From the NCBI GenBank assembly GCA_022785265.1, contig JALFQD010000273.1, positions 1 through 36,353 of the forward strand: a DNA stretch of 36,353 nt, read 5' to 3'. The stretch comes from Clostridium sp. GTDB lineage: Bacteria; Bacillota; Clostridia; Clostridiales; Clostridiaceae. Shown in pieces: positions 22,184 to 30,115 of this stretch. Under the pieces are notes generated by a model. It had not been told where the DNA came from. It saw only the letters and a list, made by a program, of their open reading frames with translations, and did not search any database. Each line of letters starts with the position of its first letter. Position 1 is the first letter of the stretch. The position numbers and the translations under genes were made by a program.

Positions 22184-23500
22184 CTATTTTTCTTCTTTTA
22201 ATATGTTATTTAATATAAGTGCTGTTATTGTTCCTGTTGATATTCCTGATGAAAATATCATATTCAATCCTTGTGGAAGATTAGAAACAAAATCTGGTCT
22301 AAATGTTACTCCAAGACCTAGTCCAATTGAAGCTGCTATTATTAATAAATTTCTATTATTTATACGTATTGTACTTAATGTTTTTATTCCTGCTGCTGCT
22401 ATTGTTCCAAACATAACAATTCCAACACCTCCAAGTACTGGTTGAGGAATTGTATTTATTAATGCTGCAAATTTAGGGAAAAATCCAAGTATTATTAAAA
22501 TAATACCAGCCATTATAGCTACTGCTCTACTAGCATTTTTAGTAAGAGGAATAAGACCTACATTTTGGCTAAATGTTGTATTTGGAAATGTTCCTACAGC
22601 TCCTGCTATTGAACTTCCTATTCCATCTGCAAGCACTCCTCTACCTATAATTTTGTCATCTGCCTTTACCTTTGATACTTGGCATATTGTTGTTAAACAC
22701 CCAACAGTTTCTATGGTAGTTACTATATATGCAGGAATAAATGCAAGAACATATTTTATATTAAAGTCTACTCCATATTCAAAGATATTAGGAAGAGCAA
22801 ACCATTTTGCTTCCTTAACAATAGTAAAATCTACTTTTCCAAGTGGTATACAAATTATATATCCAATAATCATTCCTATAAGCACTGAAGCACTACTTAC
22901 CATGCCCTTTCCATATCTGTTTAGTAAAAGAGTTATTATTAATACAAAAATTGAAATTCCAACATTCATAAGGCTACCATAATCAATGGCACCGCTTCCA
23001 CCAGCTGCCCAATCCATAGAAACAGGAATTAATGTTAATCCTATTAAACATACAACAGTTCCAGTAACTAATGGTGGGAAAAGCTTCATAAGTGGTTTTA
23101 TAAAGAAACTTAAAATAATTTCAACTATTGAACCAAGTATTGCTGCTCCTACTATTCCAGGCATTCCAGCAATAGAACCAACTGTTATTGAAGGTGAGAC
23201 AAATGTAAAGTCTGTCCCCATTATGCATGGCACTCTTGCTCCTACTTTCCCTATTCCTTTTGATTGTATCACAGTTGCTATTCCAGCTGCTAAAATACAA
23301 GCACTCATAACTGCAGTTGACATTGCTGTGTTAAATCCTAATGCATTAGAAATAACAAGTGGTACTGCAATTATTCCTCCAAAGGCTGCAAATATGTTTT
23401 GAAAACCTAAAAGTATTTGTGTCATGATATTAGGCTTATCATCAATTCCATACAACAGTTCATCATCTTTTAAAATTTCTTTTTCTTTTGTTTCTTTCAT
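22184..23500 (-). CDS. pbuX: Purine (xanthine) permease, NCS2 family
   Basis: Integral membrane transporter of 438 residues with some 12-14 hydrophobic segments, NCS2 (UraA/UapA) family. Features include [20 protein letters not shown] near the start, the [17 protein letters not shown] segment containing the family QNxG motif (about 310-325), and [16 protein letters not shown]. Coupling with xpt and a guanine-class riboswitch points to xanthine uptake, less likely uric acid or guanine. GGAGGT lies 6 bases before the ATG and directly after the riboswitch terminator. Confidence 0.88.
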   Translation of the reverse strand: MKETKEKEILKDDELLYGIDDKPNIMTQILLGFQNIFAAFGGIIAVPLVISNALGFNTAMSTAVMSACILAAGIATVIQSKGIGKVGARVPCIMGTDFTFVSPSITVGSIAGMPGIVGAAILGSIVEIILSFFIKPLMKLFPPLVTGTVVCLIGLTLIPVSMDWAAGGSGAIDYGSLMNVGISIFVLIITLLLNRYGKGMVSSASVLIGMIIGYIICIPLGKVDFTIVKEAKWFALPNIFEYGVDFNIKYVLAFIPAYIVTTIETVGCLTTICQVSKVKADDKIIGRGVLADGIGSSIAGAVGTFPNTTFSQNVGLIPLTKNASRAVAIMAGIILIILGFFPKFAALINTIPQPVLGGVGIVMFGTIAAAGIKTLSTIRINNRNLLIIAASIGLGLGVTFRPDFVSNLPQGLNMIFSSGISTGTITALILNNILKEEK

Positions 23501-23516
23501 TATTACCTCCTAATAT

Positions 23517-23546
23517 AAAAAAACACCTCAAAATAAAATTGAGGTG
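23517..23546 (-). terminator. Purine riboswitch terminator
   Basis: On the minus strand CACCTCAA/TTGAGGTG (23524-23531 with 23539-23546) is followed by seven U (23517-23523). The 5' arm CACCTC can instead pair with GAGGTG (23580-23585) at the 3' end of the aptamer, giving an antiterminator. Ligand binding locks the aptamer P1 stem and allows termination, so purine represses. Confidence 0.9.
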
Positions 23547-23582
23547 CAAATAATTTAGAATTAATTATTCTAAAACACTCAC

Positions 23583-23649
23583 CTCGTAGTCTGCCATTTT
23601 AAGGTTGGCAGGTAGATACTCTTAGACCATATTTCTAAGTATATACGAG
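23583..23649 (-). promoter_or_regulatory. Purine riboswitch aptamer, guanine class
   Basis: All three helices are visible on the minus strand: P1 CTCGTA/TACGAG, P2 CTTAGA/TCTAAG with loop AATATGG, and P3 CTGCCA/TGGCAG. The core sequences TATCTACC and GACTACG are intact. The base that decides ligand choice (position 74 in the Bacillus xpt numbering; 23589 here) is C, which pairs with guanine or hypoxanthine; adenine switches have U. It controls pbuX-xpt. Confidence 0.95.
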
Positions 23650-23686
23650 TTTTATATGTTATTCTTTGAAAGTATAACATATAAAA
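23650..23686. repeat. 13-bp inverted repeat at the pbuX promoter
   Basis: TTTTATATGTTAT (23650-23662) and ATAACATATAAAA (23674-23686) are perfect inverted copies 11 bases apart, immediately upstream of the aptamer. A minus-strand TATACT (23671-23676) lies inside, so the repeat would cover the -10 and start. It may be an operator, or chance in AT-rich DNA. Confidence 0.45.
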
Positions 23687-23704
23687 TATGCTTTAGTATA
23701 GTTA

Positions 23705-24871
23705 TTATTTAATTTCCTTTAAAAATCTTTCTATTCTTTTTAATGCTTCTATTATATTTTCCATTGATGAAGCATAACAAGCCCTTACAAAGCCTTCACC
23801 ACATTCACCAAAAGCATTTCCTGGAACTACAAGAACTTTTTCATTAATTAAAAGTTTCTCACAAAATTCATCTGAGGTAAGCCCTGTAGATTCAATAGAA
23901 GGAAATACGTAAAATGCCCCTAAGGGTTCAAAACATTCTAGTCCTAATTTTCTAAATCCATCTACTAATACTCTTCTTCTTCTGTTATATTCTCTTACCA
24001 TCTTATTTACACTATCATCTCCACTCTTTAATGCTTCTATTGCAGCATATTGAGCAGTTGTAGGAGAACACATTATAGCATATTGATGTATTTTTTTCAT
24101 TTGACTTATTAATGCTTTATTTCCACATAAATATCCAAGTCTCCATCCAGTCATTGCATATGCCTTTGAAAATCCATTTATAACTAATGTCTTGTCCTTT
24201 ATTTCTGGGAAACTTGCTATGGATACATGAGGTTTATCATAAGAAAGCTCAGCATAAATTTCATCAGAAATTACAATTACATCTTTTTTTGCTAAAACTT
24301 CAACTATTGGCTTTAATTCTTCTCTAGTCATTATTGCCCCTGTTGGATTATTAGGAAATGGTATTATAACAACCTTTGTCTTTTCTGTAATTGTTTCTTC
24401 TAATTCTTTTGCTGTTAGCTTAAAATCATTTTCTGCTTTAAGGTTTAATACCTTTGGAGTTGCCCCTGTAAATGCAGTACAGCCTTTATAAGCTACAAAG
24501 CTAGGTTCTGGAACAATAACCTCATCTCCAGGACCTACTAAAGCTCTTAGTGCTATATCTATTCCTTCACTCCCTCCAACAGTTACTATTATTTCATCTT
24601 CTGGAGAATATTCTAAGTCAAATTTTCTATATAAATATTTTGAGATTTCTTTTCTTAATTCTATAAATCCAGCATTAGAAGAATAATGAGTATGTCCTTT
24701 TTCTAATGAATATATTCCTGCTTCACGCACATTCCAAGGGGTAACAAAATCTGGTTCACCTACTCCAAGAGAAATAACATCATCCATTTCATTTATTATA
24801 TCAAAATACTTTCTTATCCCTGATGGAGGCATGTTTTTCACTTCAGGTCTTATCATATCTTCAATTATCAT
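23705..24871 (-). CDS. PLP-dependent aminotransferase, class I/II
   Basis: Fold-type I aminotransferase of 388 residues. Visible: the substrate-cap N-terminus MRPEV-like (IRPEVKNMPPSGIRKYFD), LGVGEPDFVTPWNVREAG, PFPNNPTGA, SDEIYAELSY and the PLP lysine Lys236 in GFSKAYAMTGWRLGY. It most resembles the aspartate/aromatic or alanine-type transaminases (PatA/AraT/AlaT group); the substrate cannot be fixed from sequence alone. Its ATG overlaps the stop of the Lrp gene by 4 bases (ATGA), so the two are made together. Both are behind a T-box, which ties expression to charging of one tRNA, glycine or alanine by my reading. Confidence 0.85.
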   Translation of the reverse strand: MIIEDMIRPEVKNMPPSGIRKYFDIINEMDDVISLGVGEPDFVTPWNVREAGIYSLEKGHTHYSSNAGFIELRKEISKYLYRKFDLEYSPEDEIIVTVGGSEGIDIALRALVGPGDEVIVPEPSFVAYKGCTAFTGATPKVLNLKAENDFKLTAKELEETITEKTKVVIIPFPNNPTGAIMTREELKPIVEVLAKKDVIVISDEIYAELSYDKPHVSIASFPEIKDKTLVINGFSKAYAMTGWRLGYLCGNKALISQMKKIHQYAIMCSPTTAQYAAIEALKSGDDSVNKMVREYNRRRRVLVDGFRKLGLECFEPLGAFYVFPSIESTGLTSDEFCEKLLINEKVLVVPGNAFGECGEGFVRACYASSMENIIEALKRIERFLKEIK

Positions 24872-25350
24872 ATAAATATATCCTCCCTATCATCAAATTT
24901 TTCTTCTTTAAATATAGTTCCATGGTCTTTATATTTTTTTAATACAAAATGAGTTGCTGTTCCTGAAACATATTCTTGACAAGCTAATTTATTTGCCACA
25001 AATGATGCCACTTCTTTCATTGTTTTTCCTTCAACTATAACAGATAAATCAAAACCTCCAGAAGACATTAAATAACATGCTTTAACTTGTGGGAATTTAT
25101 ATATCCTTTCTGCAACCTTATCAAAACCATCTCCTCTTTGAGGAATTACCTTTACATCTATAATAGCAGTAATAACTTCCTTTCCTGTATTTTCCCAGTT
25201 GACAAGAGTTGTGTATCCAGCTATTATGCTTTTTTCTTCATAATCTCTTATTGCTTCTCTAACTTCTTCTACAGTTTTTCCAACCATTGTAGCAATTTGT
25301 TCATCTGTATATCTGCTATTTTGTTCTAGAATTTCTAAAATCTCTTCCAT
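24868..25350 (-). CDS. Lrp/AsnC-family transcriptional regulator
   Basis: Regulator of 160 residues. The N-terminal winged helix-turn-helix (about 1-55: EILEILEQNSRYTDEQIATMVGKTVEEVREAI) is followed by the RAM/AsnC ligand-binding domain (about 65-145: ITAIIDVKVIPQRGDGFDKVAERI, then SSGGFDLSVIVEGKTMKEV). Such proteins form octamers or dimers that sense amino acids. The frame is open further upstream to 25425, but that stretch is the T-box terminator and the start is clearly the ATG at 25350 with AGGAGG before it. It overlaps the aminotransferase gene by 4 bases; it may regulate that operon or amino acid genes elsewhere. Confidence 0.88.
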   Translation of the reverse strand: MEEILEILEQNSRYTDEQIATMVGKTVEEVREAIRDYEEKSIIAGYTTLVNWENTGKEVITAIIDVKVIPQRGDGFDKVAERIYKFPQVKACYLMSSGGFDLSVIVEGKTMKEVASFVANKLACQEYVSGTATHFVLKKYKDHGTIFKEEKFDDREDIFI

Positions 25351-25372
25351 ATTTAATCCTCCTATTATTAAT

Positions 25373-25407
25373 AAAAAAAGCCTCATCCCAAGCAAAGGGA
25401 CGAAGCT
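25373..25407 (-). terminator. T-box terminator
   Basis: On the minus strand AGCTTCGTCCC pairs with GGGATGAGGCT (11 bp with two G-U pairs), followed by seven U (25373-25379). Part of the 5' arm (CTTCGTCCC) can instead pair with the T-box sequence to form the antiterminator. Confidence 0.92.
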
Positions 25408-25661
25408 AAAATCTCGTGGTACCACCCTAATTTAAGTAAAATATTTTACTTTCTTTAGTAGAATATAATTAATATATTCTCCCTTTATAACGTAAGGGAT
25501 ACGTTAATGCCTACATTAAGTTTAAACTTAGTTCTCAGCATACGATTCAAAGGCTGCCTTCTTAAAAATAATCCTACGAAGCTTTCACCTGTACCTTCGC
25601 TCTCTTTAAAGGTCTTATTTATAATACTCTTCCTTATCACTATCTTTAAATTATTAATTTA
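25373..25661 (-). promoter_or_regulatory. T-box leader (tRNA-sensing riboswitch)
   Basis: The conserved T-box AGGGTGGTACCACG is at 25415-25428, followed by antiterminator/terminator alternatives. Upstream are a stem II pseudoknot candidate (CCCTT loop and AAAGGGAG) and stem I with the AGAGTA loop-E strand, the AGAGAGC and GGTGAAAGC distal motifs, and a kink-turn (GAT-AGT-GA opposite GA-ATC). The specifier loop 3' strand reads GAAGGCAG at about 25554-25562. Aligned from the GAA side the codon is GGC (Gly); counted from the lower helix it is GCA (Ala). Alanine would fit an aminotransferase better. Uncharged cognate tRNA should allow read-through into the Lrp gene. Confidence 0.95.
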
Positions 25662-25667
25662 TTTATT

Positions 25668-25696
25668 AATATATACCATTATTCTTTGTAAGTCAA
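25668..25696 (-). promoter_or_regulatory. SigA promoter of the T-box operon
   Basis: On the minus strand TTGACT (25691-25696), 17-base spacer, TATATT (25668-25673). The predicted start near 25661 fits the 5' end of T-box stem I. It begins just past the stop codon of the upstream aminotransferase gene. Confidence 0.75.
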
Positions 25697-25699
25697 TAT

Positions 25700-26884
25700 T
25701 TATTTAAATTCTTCTGCCAATTTAGTAAATGCTTGTAATGATTTTTCTATCTTTTCATAGCTTATGCAGTAAGATAATCTAAAGTACCCTGGACATCCAA
25801 AAGATGAGCCTGGAACAATTAATAAATTATATTTTTTTGCAGCTTCTGCAAAAGCCTTGTCATCTGGTATTAATGATTTTGGGAACAAATAAAATGCTCC
25901 TTGTGGCTTTACACATTCAAATCCTAAGCTTATTAAATGATTGTATAATAAATCTCTATTTTTCTTATAGATATTTACATCAACTTCTGCTCCTAATATT
26001 CTTCCTATAACTCTTTGGAATAATGAAGGTGCATTTACAAATCCTAATATTCTATTTGCAACATTTAATGATTGTATAATTTCTTCATAATCATCCATTT
26101 CACTATTTGCTACAACATATCCTATTCTTTCTCCTGGTAGTGACAATGATTTACTATATGAATATCCTATGAAAGAATTTTTATGATACTTCAAAAGAAA
26201 TGGTACTTCTGCTCCATCATAAGCTATTTCTTTATAAGGCTCATCAGAAATAAGATATATGCTTGTTCCATACTCTTTTTCTTTCTTCTTAAGTACCTCT
26301 GCCATCTTTGTTAATGATTCTTCAGAATATATTACTCCTGTTGGATTATTAGGAGTATTTATTATTATTGCCTTTGTTTTTGGTGTAATTCCTTTTTCTA
26401 ATGCTTCTATATCTGGTTGGAATGTTTCTTTATTTGATTGAACAACTACAAGCTTTCCATCAAAGTTATTAACATAGTTTTGATACTCTCCAAAAAATGG
26501 TGCTATTGCAATAACCTCATCTTCTGGATTTAATAATGTTTTTAATATAATGTTTAGTCCTCCTGCTGCTCCACAGGTCATTACTATATTATTTTCTGTA
26601 AAGTTTGAATTATTCTTTTTGTTTATAAAATCTGCAATTTTTTTTCTTACATCTTCATATCCTGAATTTTCCATGTATCCATGAACCAAGTTTTGAGGTT
26701 CTTCATTAATTATATCTATAATAGCCTTTTTAACCTCTTCTGGTGGTTCTACATTTGGATTCCCCAAACTATAATCAAAGACATTTTCTTCTCCATATTT
26801 TGCTGATAATTTTTTTCCTTCTTCAAACATAGCTCTTATTGTGGAACTACCTTTTACTAGCTTTTCCATTTTGTTAGAAATCAT
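25700..26884 (-). CDS. PLP-dependent aminotransferase, class I/II (second)
   Basis: Fold-type I aminotransferase of 394 residues, different from the one at 23705. Motifs: FDYSLGNPNVEPP, TCGAAGGLNIILKTLLNPEDEV, NTPNNPTGVIYS, SDEPYKEIAYDG and the PLP lysine Lys245 in SYSKSLSLPGERIGY. The close resemblance of DYSLGNPNV and SLSLPGERIGYV to aspartate-aminotransferase-like clostridial proteins is clear, but the substrate is unknown. It lies 21 bases after a small membrane protein gene. No terminator is visible after it: the promoter of the T-box unit begins at its stop, so low-level read-through into the leader is possible. Confidence 0.83.
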   Translation of the reverse strand: MISNKMEKLVKGSSTIRAMFEEGKKLSAKYGEENVFDYSLGNPNVEPPEEVKKAIIDIINEEPQNLVHGYMENSGYEDVRKKIADFINKKNNSNFTENNIVMTCGAAGGLNIILKTLLNPEDEVIAIAPFFGEYQNYVNNFDGKLVVVQSNKETFQPDIEALEKGITPKTKAIIINTPNNPTGVIYSEESLTKMAEVLKKKEKEYGTSIYLISDEPYKEIAYDGAEVPFLLKYHKNSFIGYSYSKSLSLPGERIGYVVANSEMDDYEEIIQSLNVANRILGFVNAPSLFQRVIGRILGAEVDVNIYKKNRDLLYNHLISLGFECVKPQGAFYLFPKSLIPDDKAFAEAAKKYNLLIVPGSSFGCPGYFRLSYCISYEKIEKSLQAFTKLAEEFK

Positions 26885-26905
26885 TATTACTTTCCTTCTT
26901 TCATT

Positions 26906-27331
26906 TTATTTTCTTGACTTTCCATATAAGCCCTTTAGTATCAAACCTACACCTGCTGCTGTCATTCCATACATCATAATAGTTGTAAATAAATCTGTTC
27001 TTCTAAATGTTATTTCAAGACCCATTAATATTCCAACTAATATTATTGCTAAACCAATTATAACAAAAAGCCACCCTAGTATGGAATTATCACTAAAAAA
27101 TAAAATCATTACCCCTATGATTAGTGGAAGAAGCACCACACCTGTTGGAAAGTTATTCATAAAGCTTAGCCACCCACCAAATCTAAAGGCTGTATGTACA
27201 TCAGTATTTTTAAATATCATAAATGCACCTACACAAAATACTACAAGTCCAATAAAAAAAGTAAGAGCATCTCCTTTCTCTTCATTTCTTTTATTTAGCT
27301 TATCAGACATCTCTTCAATTTTTTTACTCAT
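26906..27331 (-). CDS. Small multi-pass membrane protein, unknown function
   Basis: Protein of 141 residues that I do not recognise. A charged, Lys/Glu-rich N-terminus (1-22) is followed by four hydrophobic segments at about 23-41, 60-78, 82-102 and 115-133. There are no catalytic motifs or cysteines. A GGAGGGG ribosome binding site supports the start. It is 128 bases after the decarboxylase gene, with a weak hairpin between, and 21 bases before the aminotransferase gene, so it is probably co-transcribed with the latter. Confidence 0.65.
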   Translation of the reverse strand: MSKKIEEMSDKLNKRNEEKGDALTFFIGLVVFCVGAFMIFKNTDVHTAFRFGGWLSFMNNFPTGVVLLPLIIGVMILFFSDNSILGWLFVIIGLAIILVGILMGLEITFRRTDLFTTIMMYGMTAAGVGLILKGLYGKSRK

Positions 27332-27415
27332 ATTCCCCTCCTAAAAACTTAGCTTAATGCCTTTATTGTACCAAGTTTTTCCCCATATGTATTTAATTTT
27401 TATTATTTTATTTAT

Positions 27416-27435
27416 AAAAACTATTTTTAGTTTTT
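27416..27435 (-). terminator. Weak AT-rich hairpin after the decarboxylase gene
   Basis: AAAAACTA/TAGTTTTT with a 4-base loop, ending in U-rich sequence on the minus strand, about 25 bases after the decarboxylase stop. The stem has only two G-C pairs, so termination would be partial. Confidence 0.45.
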
Positions 27436-27459
27436 ATTCTATTGTTATCTCCTTAATTT

Positions 27460-28875
27460 CTACTTTTTATTATTATCTATAACTTTAATTTTATTGTTAT
27501 TAACTCCTAATACTGTACAGCCAAATTTTAAATATCCTTTTATATCCTCAACAATATTTTTAGTCAACATTTCCCCTGGAGATATAATAGGTATTCCTGG
27601 TGGATAAGGCACTATAGCCTCTTTAACTATCCTTCCTTCCCCTTCTTCTAAAGTACAGCTTTCTTCTTTGAAATTAAAAACCTCATAGGGTTCAAAAATT
27701 TTCTTAGGAACTTCTTCTCTAAAGCTTACACCTAGTTTTTCATCTTTTAGTTTTTCCATATCCATATTTTTTATAACATCATAAAGTTTATTTAAACCCT
27801 CTTCTCCATTGCATGGAGCTAAAAGTAAAACAACACCAGAAGAAAAGCTCATCTCCCCTTGAATTCCTTCTTTTCTTAAATAATCAAGAAATTTGTGTCC
27901 ACTATATCCATTTGGAAGAATAATTAAATATCTTGTTTTATCTATGGTATATCCTTTAGGAAGATTTTCATTTCCTATAACTTTAACTTTTCCAAGATTA
28001 TTAATCTCTTCTCGCTTTTTTTTACATATATCAATTAATTTTTCAAAGTCTGTTTTTCCGTAATTTTCTAAGTAATGTCTTGCATAATCTAATGATGCCA
28101 TTATAAGATATGATGGTGAAGTTGTCATAAAAGCACTTATATAAAATTCAGCTTTTTCACACTCATCATTTACAAAAACAAAAGACCCTCCTGTTAATGC
28201 AGGCAATGTTTTATGTGCACTGGTAATAACATAATCACCTAAAGATGCCATAGATTTTGGAAGTTTTTCACTTATTCCATAATGCGCTCCATGAGCCTCA
28301 TCTATTATAACTTTTAATCCAATTTTTTTAAGCTTATATACTACATTTTCAATATCATAAGATATTCCAAAATAATTGGGATAAGTTAATATAATTCCCT
28401 TTGGATTTTTTGCCTTATTTAAAGCCTTATATATTCTTTCTTCATCTGGTGGAAGAAAATATCCTTCTTCACAAACTTTAGGCTCTATATATATAACCTT
28501 AAGCTTTCTTAAAATAAGACCATTATATACTGCTCTATGACAGTTTCTTTCAACTAAAACCTCATCACCTTCATTAAAGGCAGAAAACATAGAAGATAAA
28601 ATTCCTCCTGTACTTCCATTAACCATGAAGAAAGCTTTTTTGCATTTATAAAGCTCTCTTAATTTTTCTTGTGCTTCTTTAATAACACCTTCTGGATGGT
28701 GAAGATTATCTAATGGCTCAACTTCAGTAATGTCTAAAGAACCCAGTCTTTCTATAAACTCTTTTCCTTTAAAATCTCTTTTAAAAGCTTGTCCATCCTT
28801 ATTTCCAGGCATTGAAAAAGCTATGTTATTTTCATTTTTATAATTTATTAATGCTTCTAATAAAGGTAAATCCAT
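27460..28875 (-). CDS. Orn/Lys/Arg decarboxylase family PLP enzyme
   Basis: Fold-type I PLP enzyme of 471 residues of the major Orn/Lys/Arg decarboxylase domain (SpeA/Cad/YaaO group). Motifs: NGSTGGILSSMFSAFNEGDEVLVERNCHR, IDEAHGAHYG and the PLP lysine Lys222 in SAHKTLPALTGGSFVFV. The C-terminal domain follows (FEPYEVFNFK, then AIVPYPPGIPIISPGEML). It lacks the N-terminal wing domain of the inducible enterobacterial decarboxylases, as usual for short Firmicute members. The substrate (arginine, lysine or ornithine) cannot be told. It starts 2 bases after the M16 peptidase gene and is therefore translationally linked to the SCIFF locus. Confidence 0.87.
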   Translation of the reverse strand: MDLPLLEALINYKNENNIAFSMPGNKDGQAFKRDFKGKEFIERLGSLDITEVEPLDNLHHPEGVIKEAQEKLRELYKCKKAFFMVNGSTGGILSSMFSAFNEGDEVLVERNCHRAVYNGLILRKLKVIYIEPKVCEEGYFLPPDEERIYKALNKAKNPKGIILTYPNYFGISYDIENVVYKLKKIGLKVIIDEAHGAHYGISEKLPKSMASLGDYVITSAHKTLPALTGGSFVFVNDECEKAEFYISAFMTTSPSYLIMASLDYARHYLENYGKTDFEKLIDICKKKREEINNLGKVKVIGNENLPKGYTIDKTRYLIILPNGYSGHKFLDYLRKEGIQGEMSFSSGVVLLLAPCNGEEGLNKLYDVIKNMDMEKLKDEKLGVSFREEVPKKIFEPYEVFNFKEESCTLEEGEGRIVKEAIVPYPPGIPIISPGEMLTKNIVEDIKGYLKFGCTVLGVNNNKIKVIDNNKK

Positions 28876-28877
28876 TC

Positions 28878-30098
28878 TTACTCCCTTGGATTAATAACTT
28901 GAATTGTTGCTTGTTTAAGTATTTGATTACCAATAGTCAACATTTCTTTTACAAGTATATTATCCATATTTTCCAACATATTTTCATATATTTTATAATC
29001 ATTAAACATAACACTATATTTTGAAATTTCTTTTGCAATTTGTATAGTTTGCTCTTCTTTAAAAAGTTGTCTAAGCTTTATATTTTTACACAATTCTTTT
29101 ATTCTTTCCTCATCTAAAGAAGTTGCATCATTTTTTACCTCTTTAATAGATTCTTTAACAAGATTTATTGCCTTTTTAACATTTTTTTTAGATGTGGTGA
29201 ACATTATTTTATAAAGCTTAACATCTTTATCATAATCTATTTCACTACATACATCATATACTAATCCATTTTTAGTTCTAAGTTTATCAAATAATACAGA
29301 ATCAGCTCCAACACAAAAATACGCATCAAAAAGCTTAAGCATCTTTAACTCTAGTTCTGTTAATTCCTTTATTGGAAATATCATTTCAACTCTGCTTACT
29401 TTAATTCCATTTTTTTCTTCAATAAACTCTCCTTTTTTTGGAGTTTCAAGTGAAGAAAATATCTTTAATCTTTTCCTAAATTTCCATCCACCAAAAAATC
29501 TATTTATAATTTCTTTAACACTATTAAAATCTAGTGATGACACAATAGCTATTGATGTATTTGATGGAACATAATTTTCTTTATAAAATTCTTTTAAATC
29601 TTCTAAAGTCATATTTTTCAATCCTTCAACGCTCCCAATAATAGGATACTTTAATCTATTTTCATTAAAAGCATTAAAAAATAATCTATCTTCGCAATAC
29701 TGATCTATATCCTCATCCCATTCTTTAAGCTCCTGAAGTATTACATCCATTTCTTCCTTAAATCCCTCTTTAGGAAAAGTTGGATTGATTAAAATATCCG
29801 ATAATATATCTATACCTGTTTCAAAATCCTCTTCTAGAAGACTTCCATAATATATGACATAAGAATAATTGGTCATAGCATTATGGAAAGCAAAATTTTT
29901 ATCAAAAATTCTATTTATTTCATATTCACTTCTAGTTTTTGTCCCTTTAAATACCATATGCTCTGTTGCATGAGCAACTCCCATAATGTTTTTTTCTACT
30001 CCTGCACCTGCATCAAGCCCAATAGAAATTGATGTTAGCTTAGATTCAGTATTTTTGTATATAATTTTTATGCCATTATCTAACTGATAATATTCCAT
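28878..30098 (-). CDS. M16 (insulinase-like) zinc peptidase
   Basis: Single-copy M16 domain protein of 406 residues. The inverted zinc motif His43-x-x-Glu46-His47 (HATEH) and the distal zinc ligand Glu123 (ILQEL) are intact, so it should be active, as should NAMT (73-76), which follows the catalytic region. The second, inactive half (about 200-400) makes the usual clam-shell. There is no signal peptide, so it is cytoplasmic. The gene begins 17 bases after the SCIFF maturase gene. M16 enzymes process ribosomal peptides in other systems, so it may cleave the SCIFF leader; this is inference from position. Confidence 0.87.
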   Translation of the reverse strand: MEYYQLDNGIKIIYKNTESKLTSISIGLDAGAGVEKNIMGVAHATEHMVFKGTKTRSEYEINRIFDKNFAFHNAMTNYSYVIYYGSLLEEDFETGIDILSDILINPTFPKEGFKEEMDVILQELKEWDEDIDQYCEDRLFFNAFNENRLKYPIIGSVEGLKNMTLEDLKEFYKENYVPSNTSIAIVSSLDFNSVKEIINRFFGGWKFRKRLKIFSSLETPKKGEFIEEKNGIKVSRVEMIFPIKELTELELKMLKLFDAYFCVGADSVLFDKLRTKNGLVYDVCSEIDYDKDVKLYKIMFTTSKKNVKKAINLVKESIKEVKNDATSLDEERIKELCKNIKLRQLFKEEQTIQIAKEISKYSVMFNDYKIYENMLENMDNILVKEMLTIGNQILKQATIQVINPRE

Positions 30099-30115
30099 AA
30101 TTATCTTCCTTTTAT

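Noticed and set aside
22986..23402. 138-codon open frame on the plus strand opposite pbuX
   Set aside because: Antisense shadow of the permease; Pro/Ile/Thr-rich translation without domain or start signal.
25351..25425. Longer N-terminus for the Lrp/AsnC protein
   Set aside because: These codons overlap the T-box terminator, and the family N-terminus begins at the ATG with an AGGAGG site at 25350.
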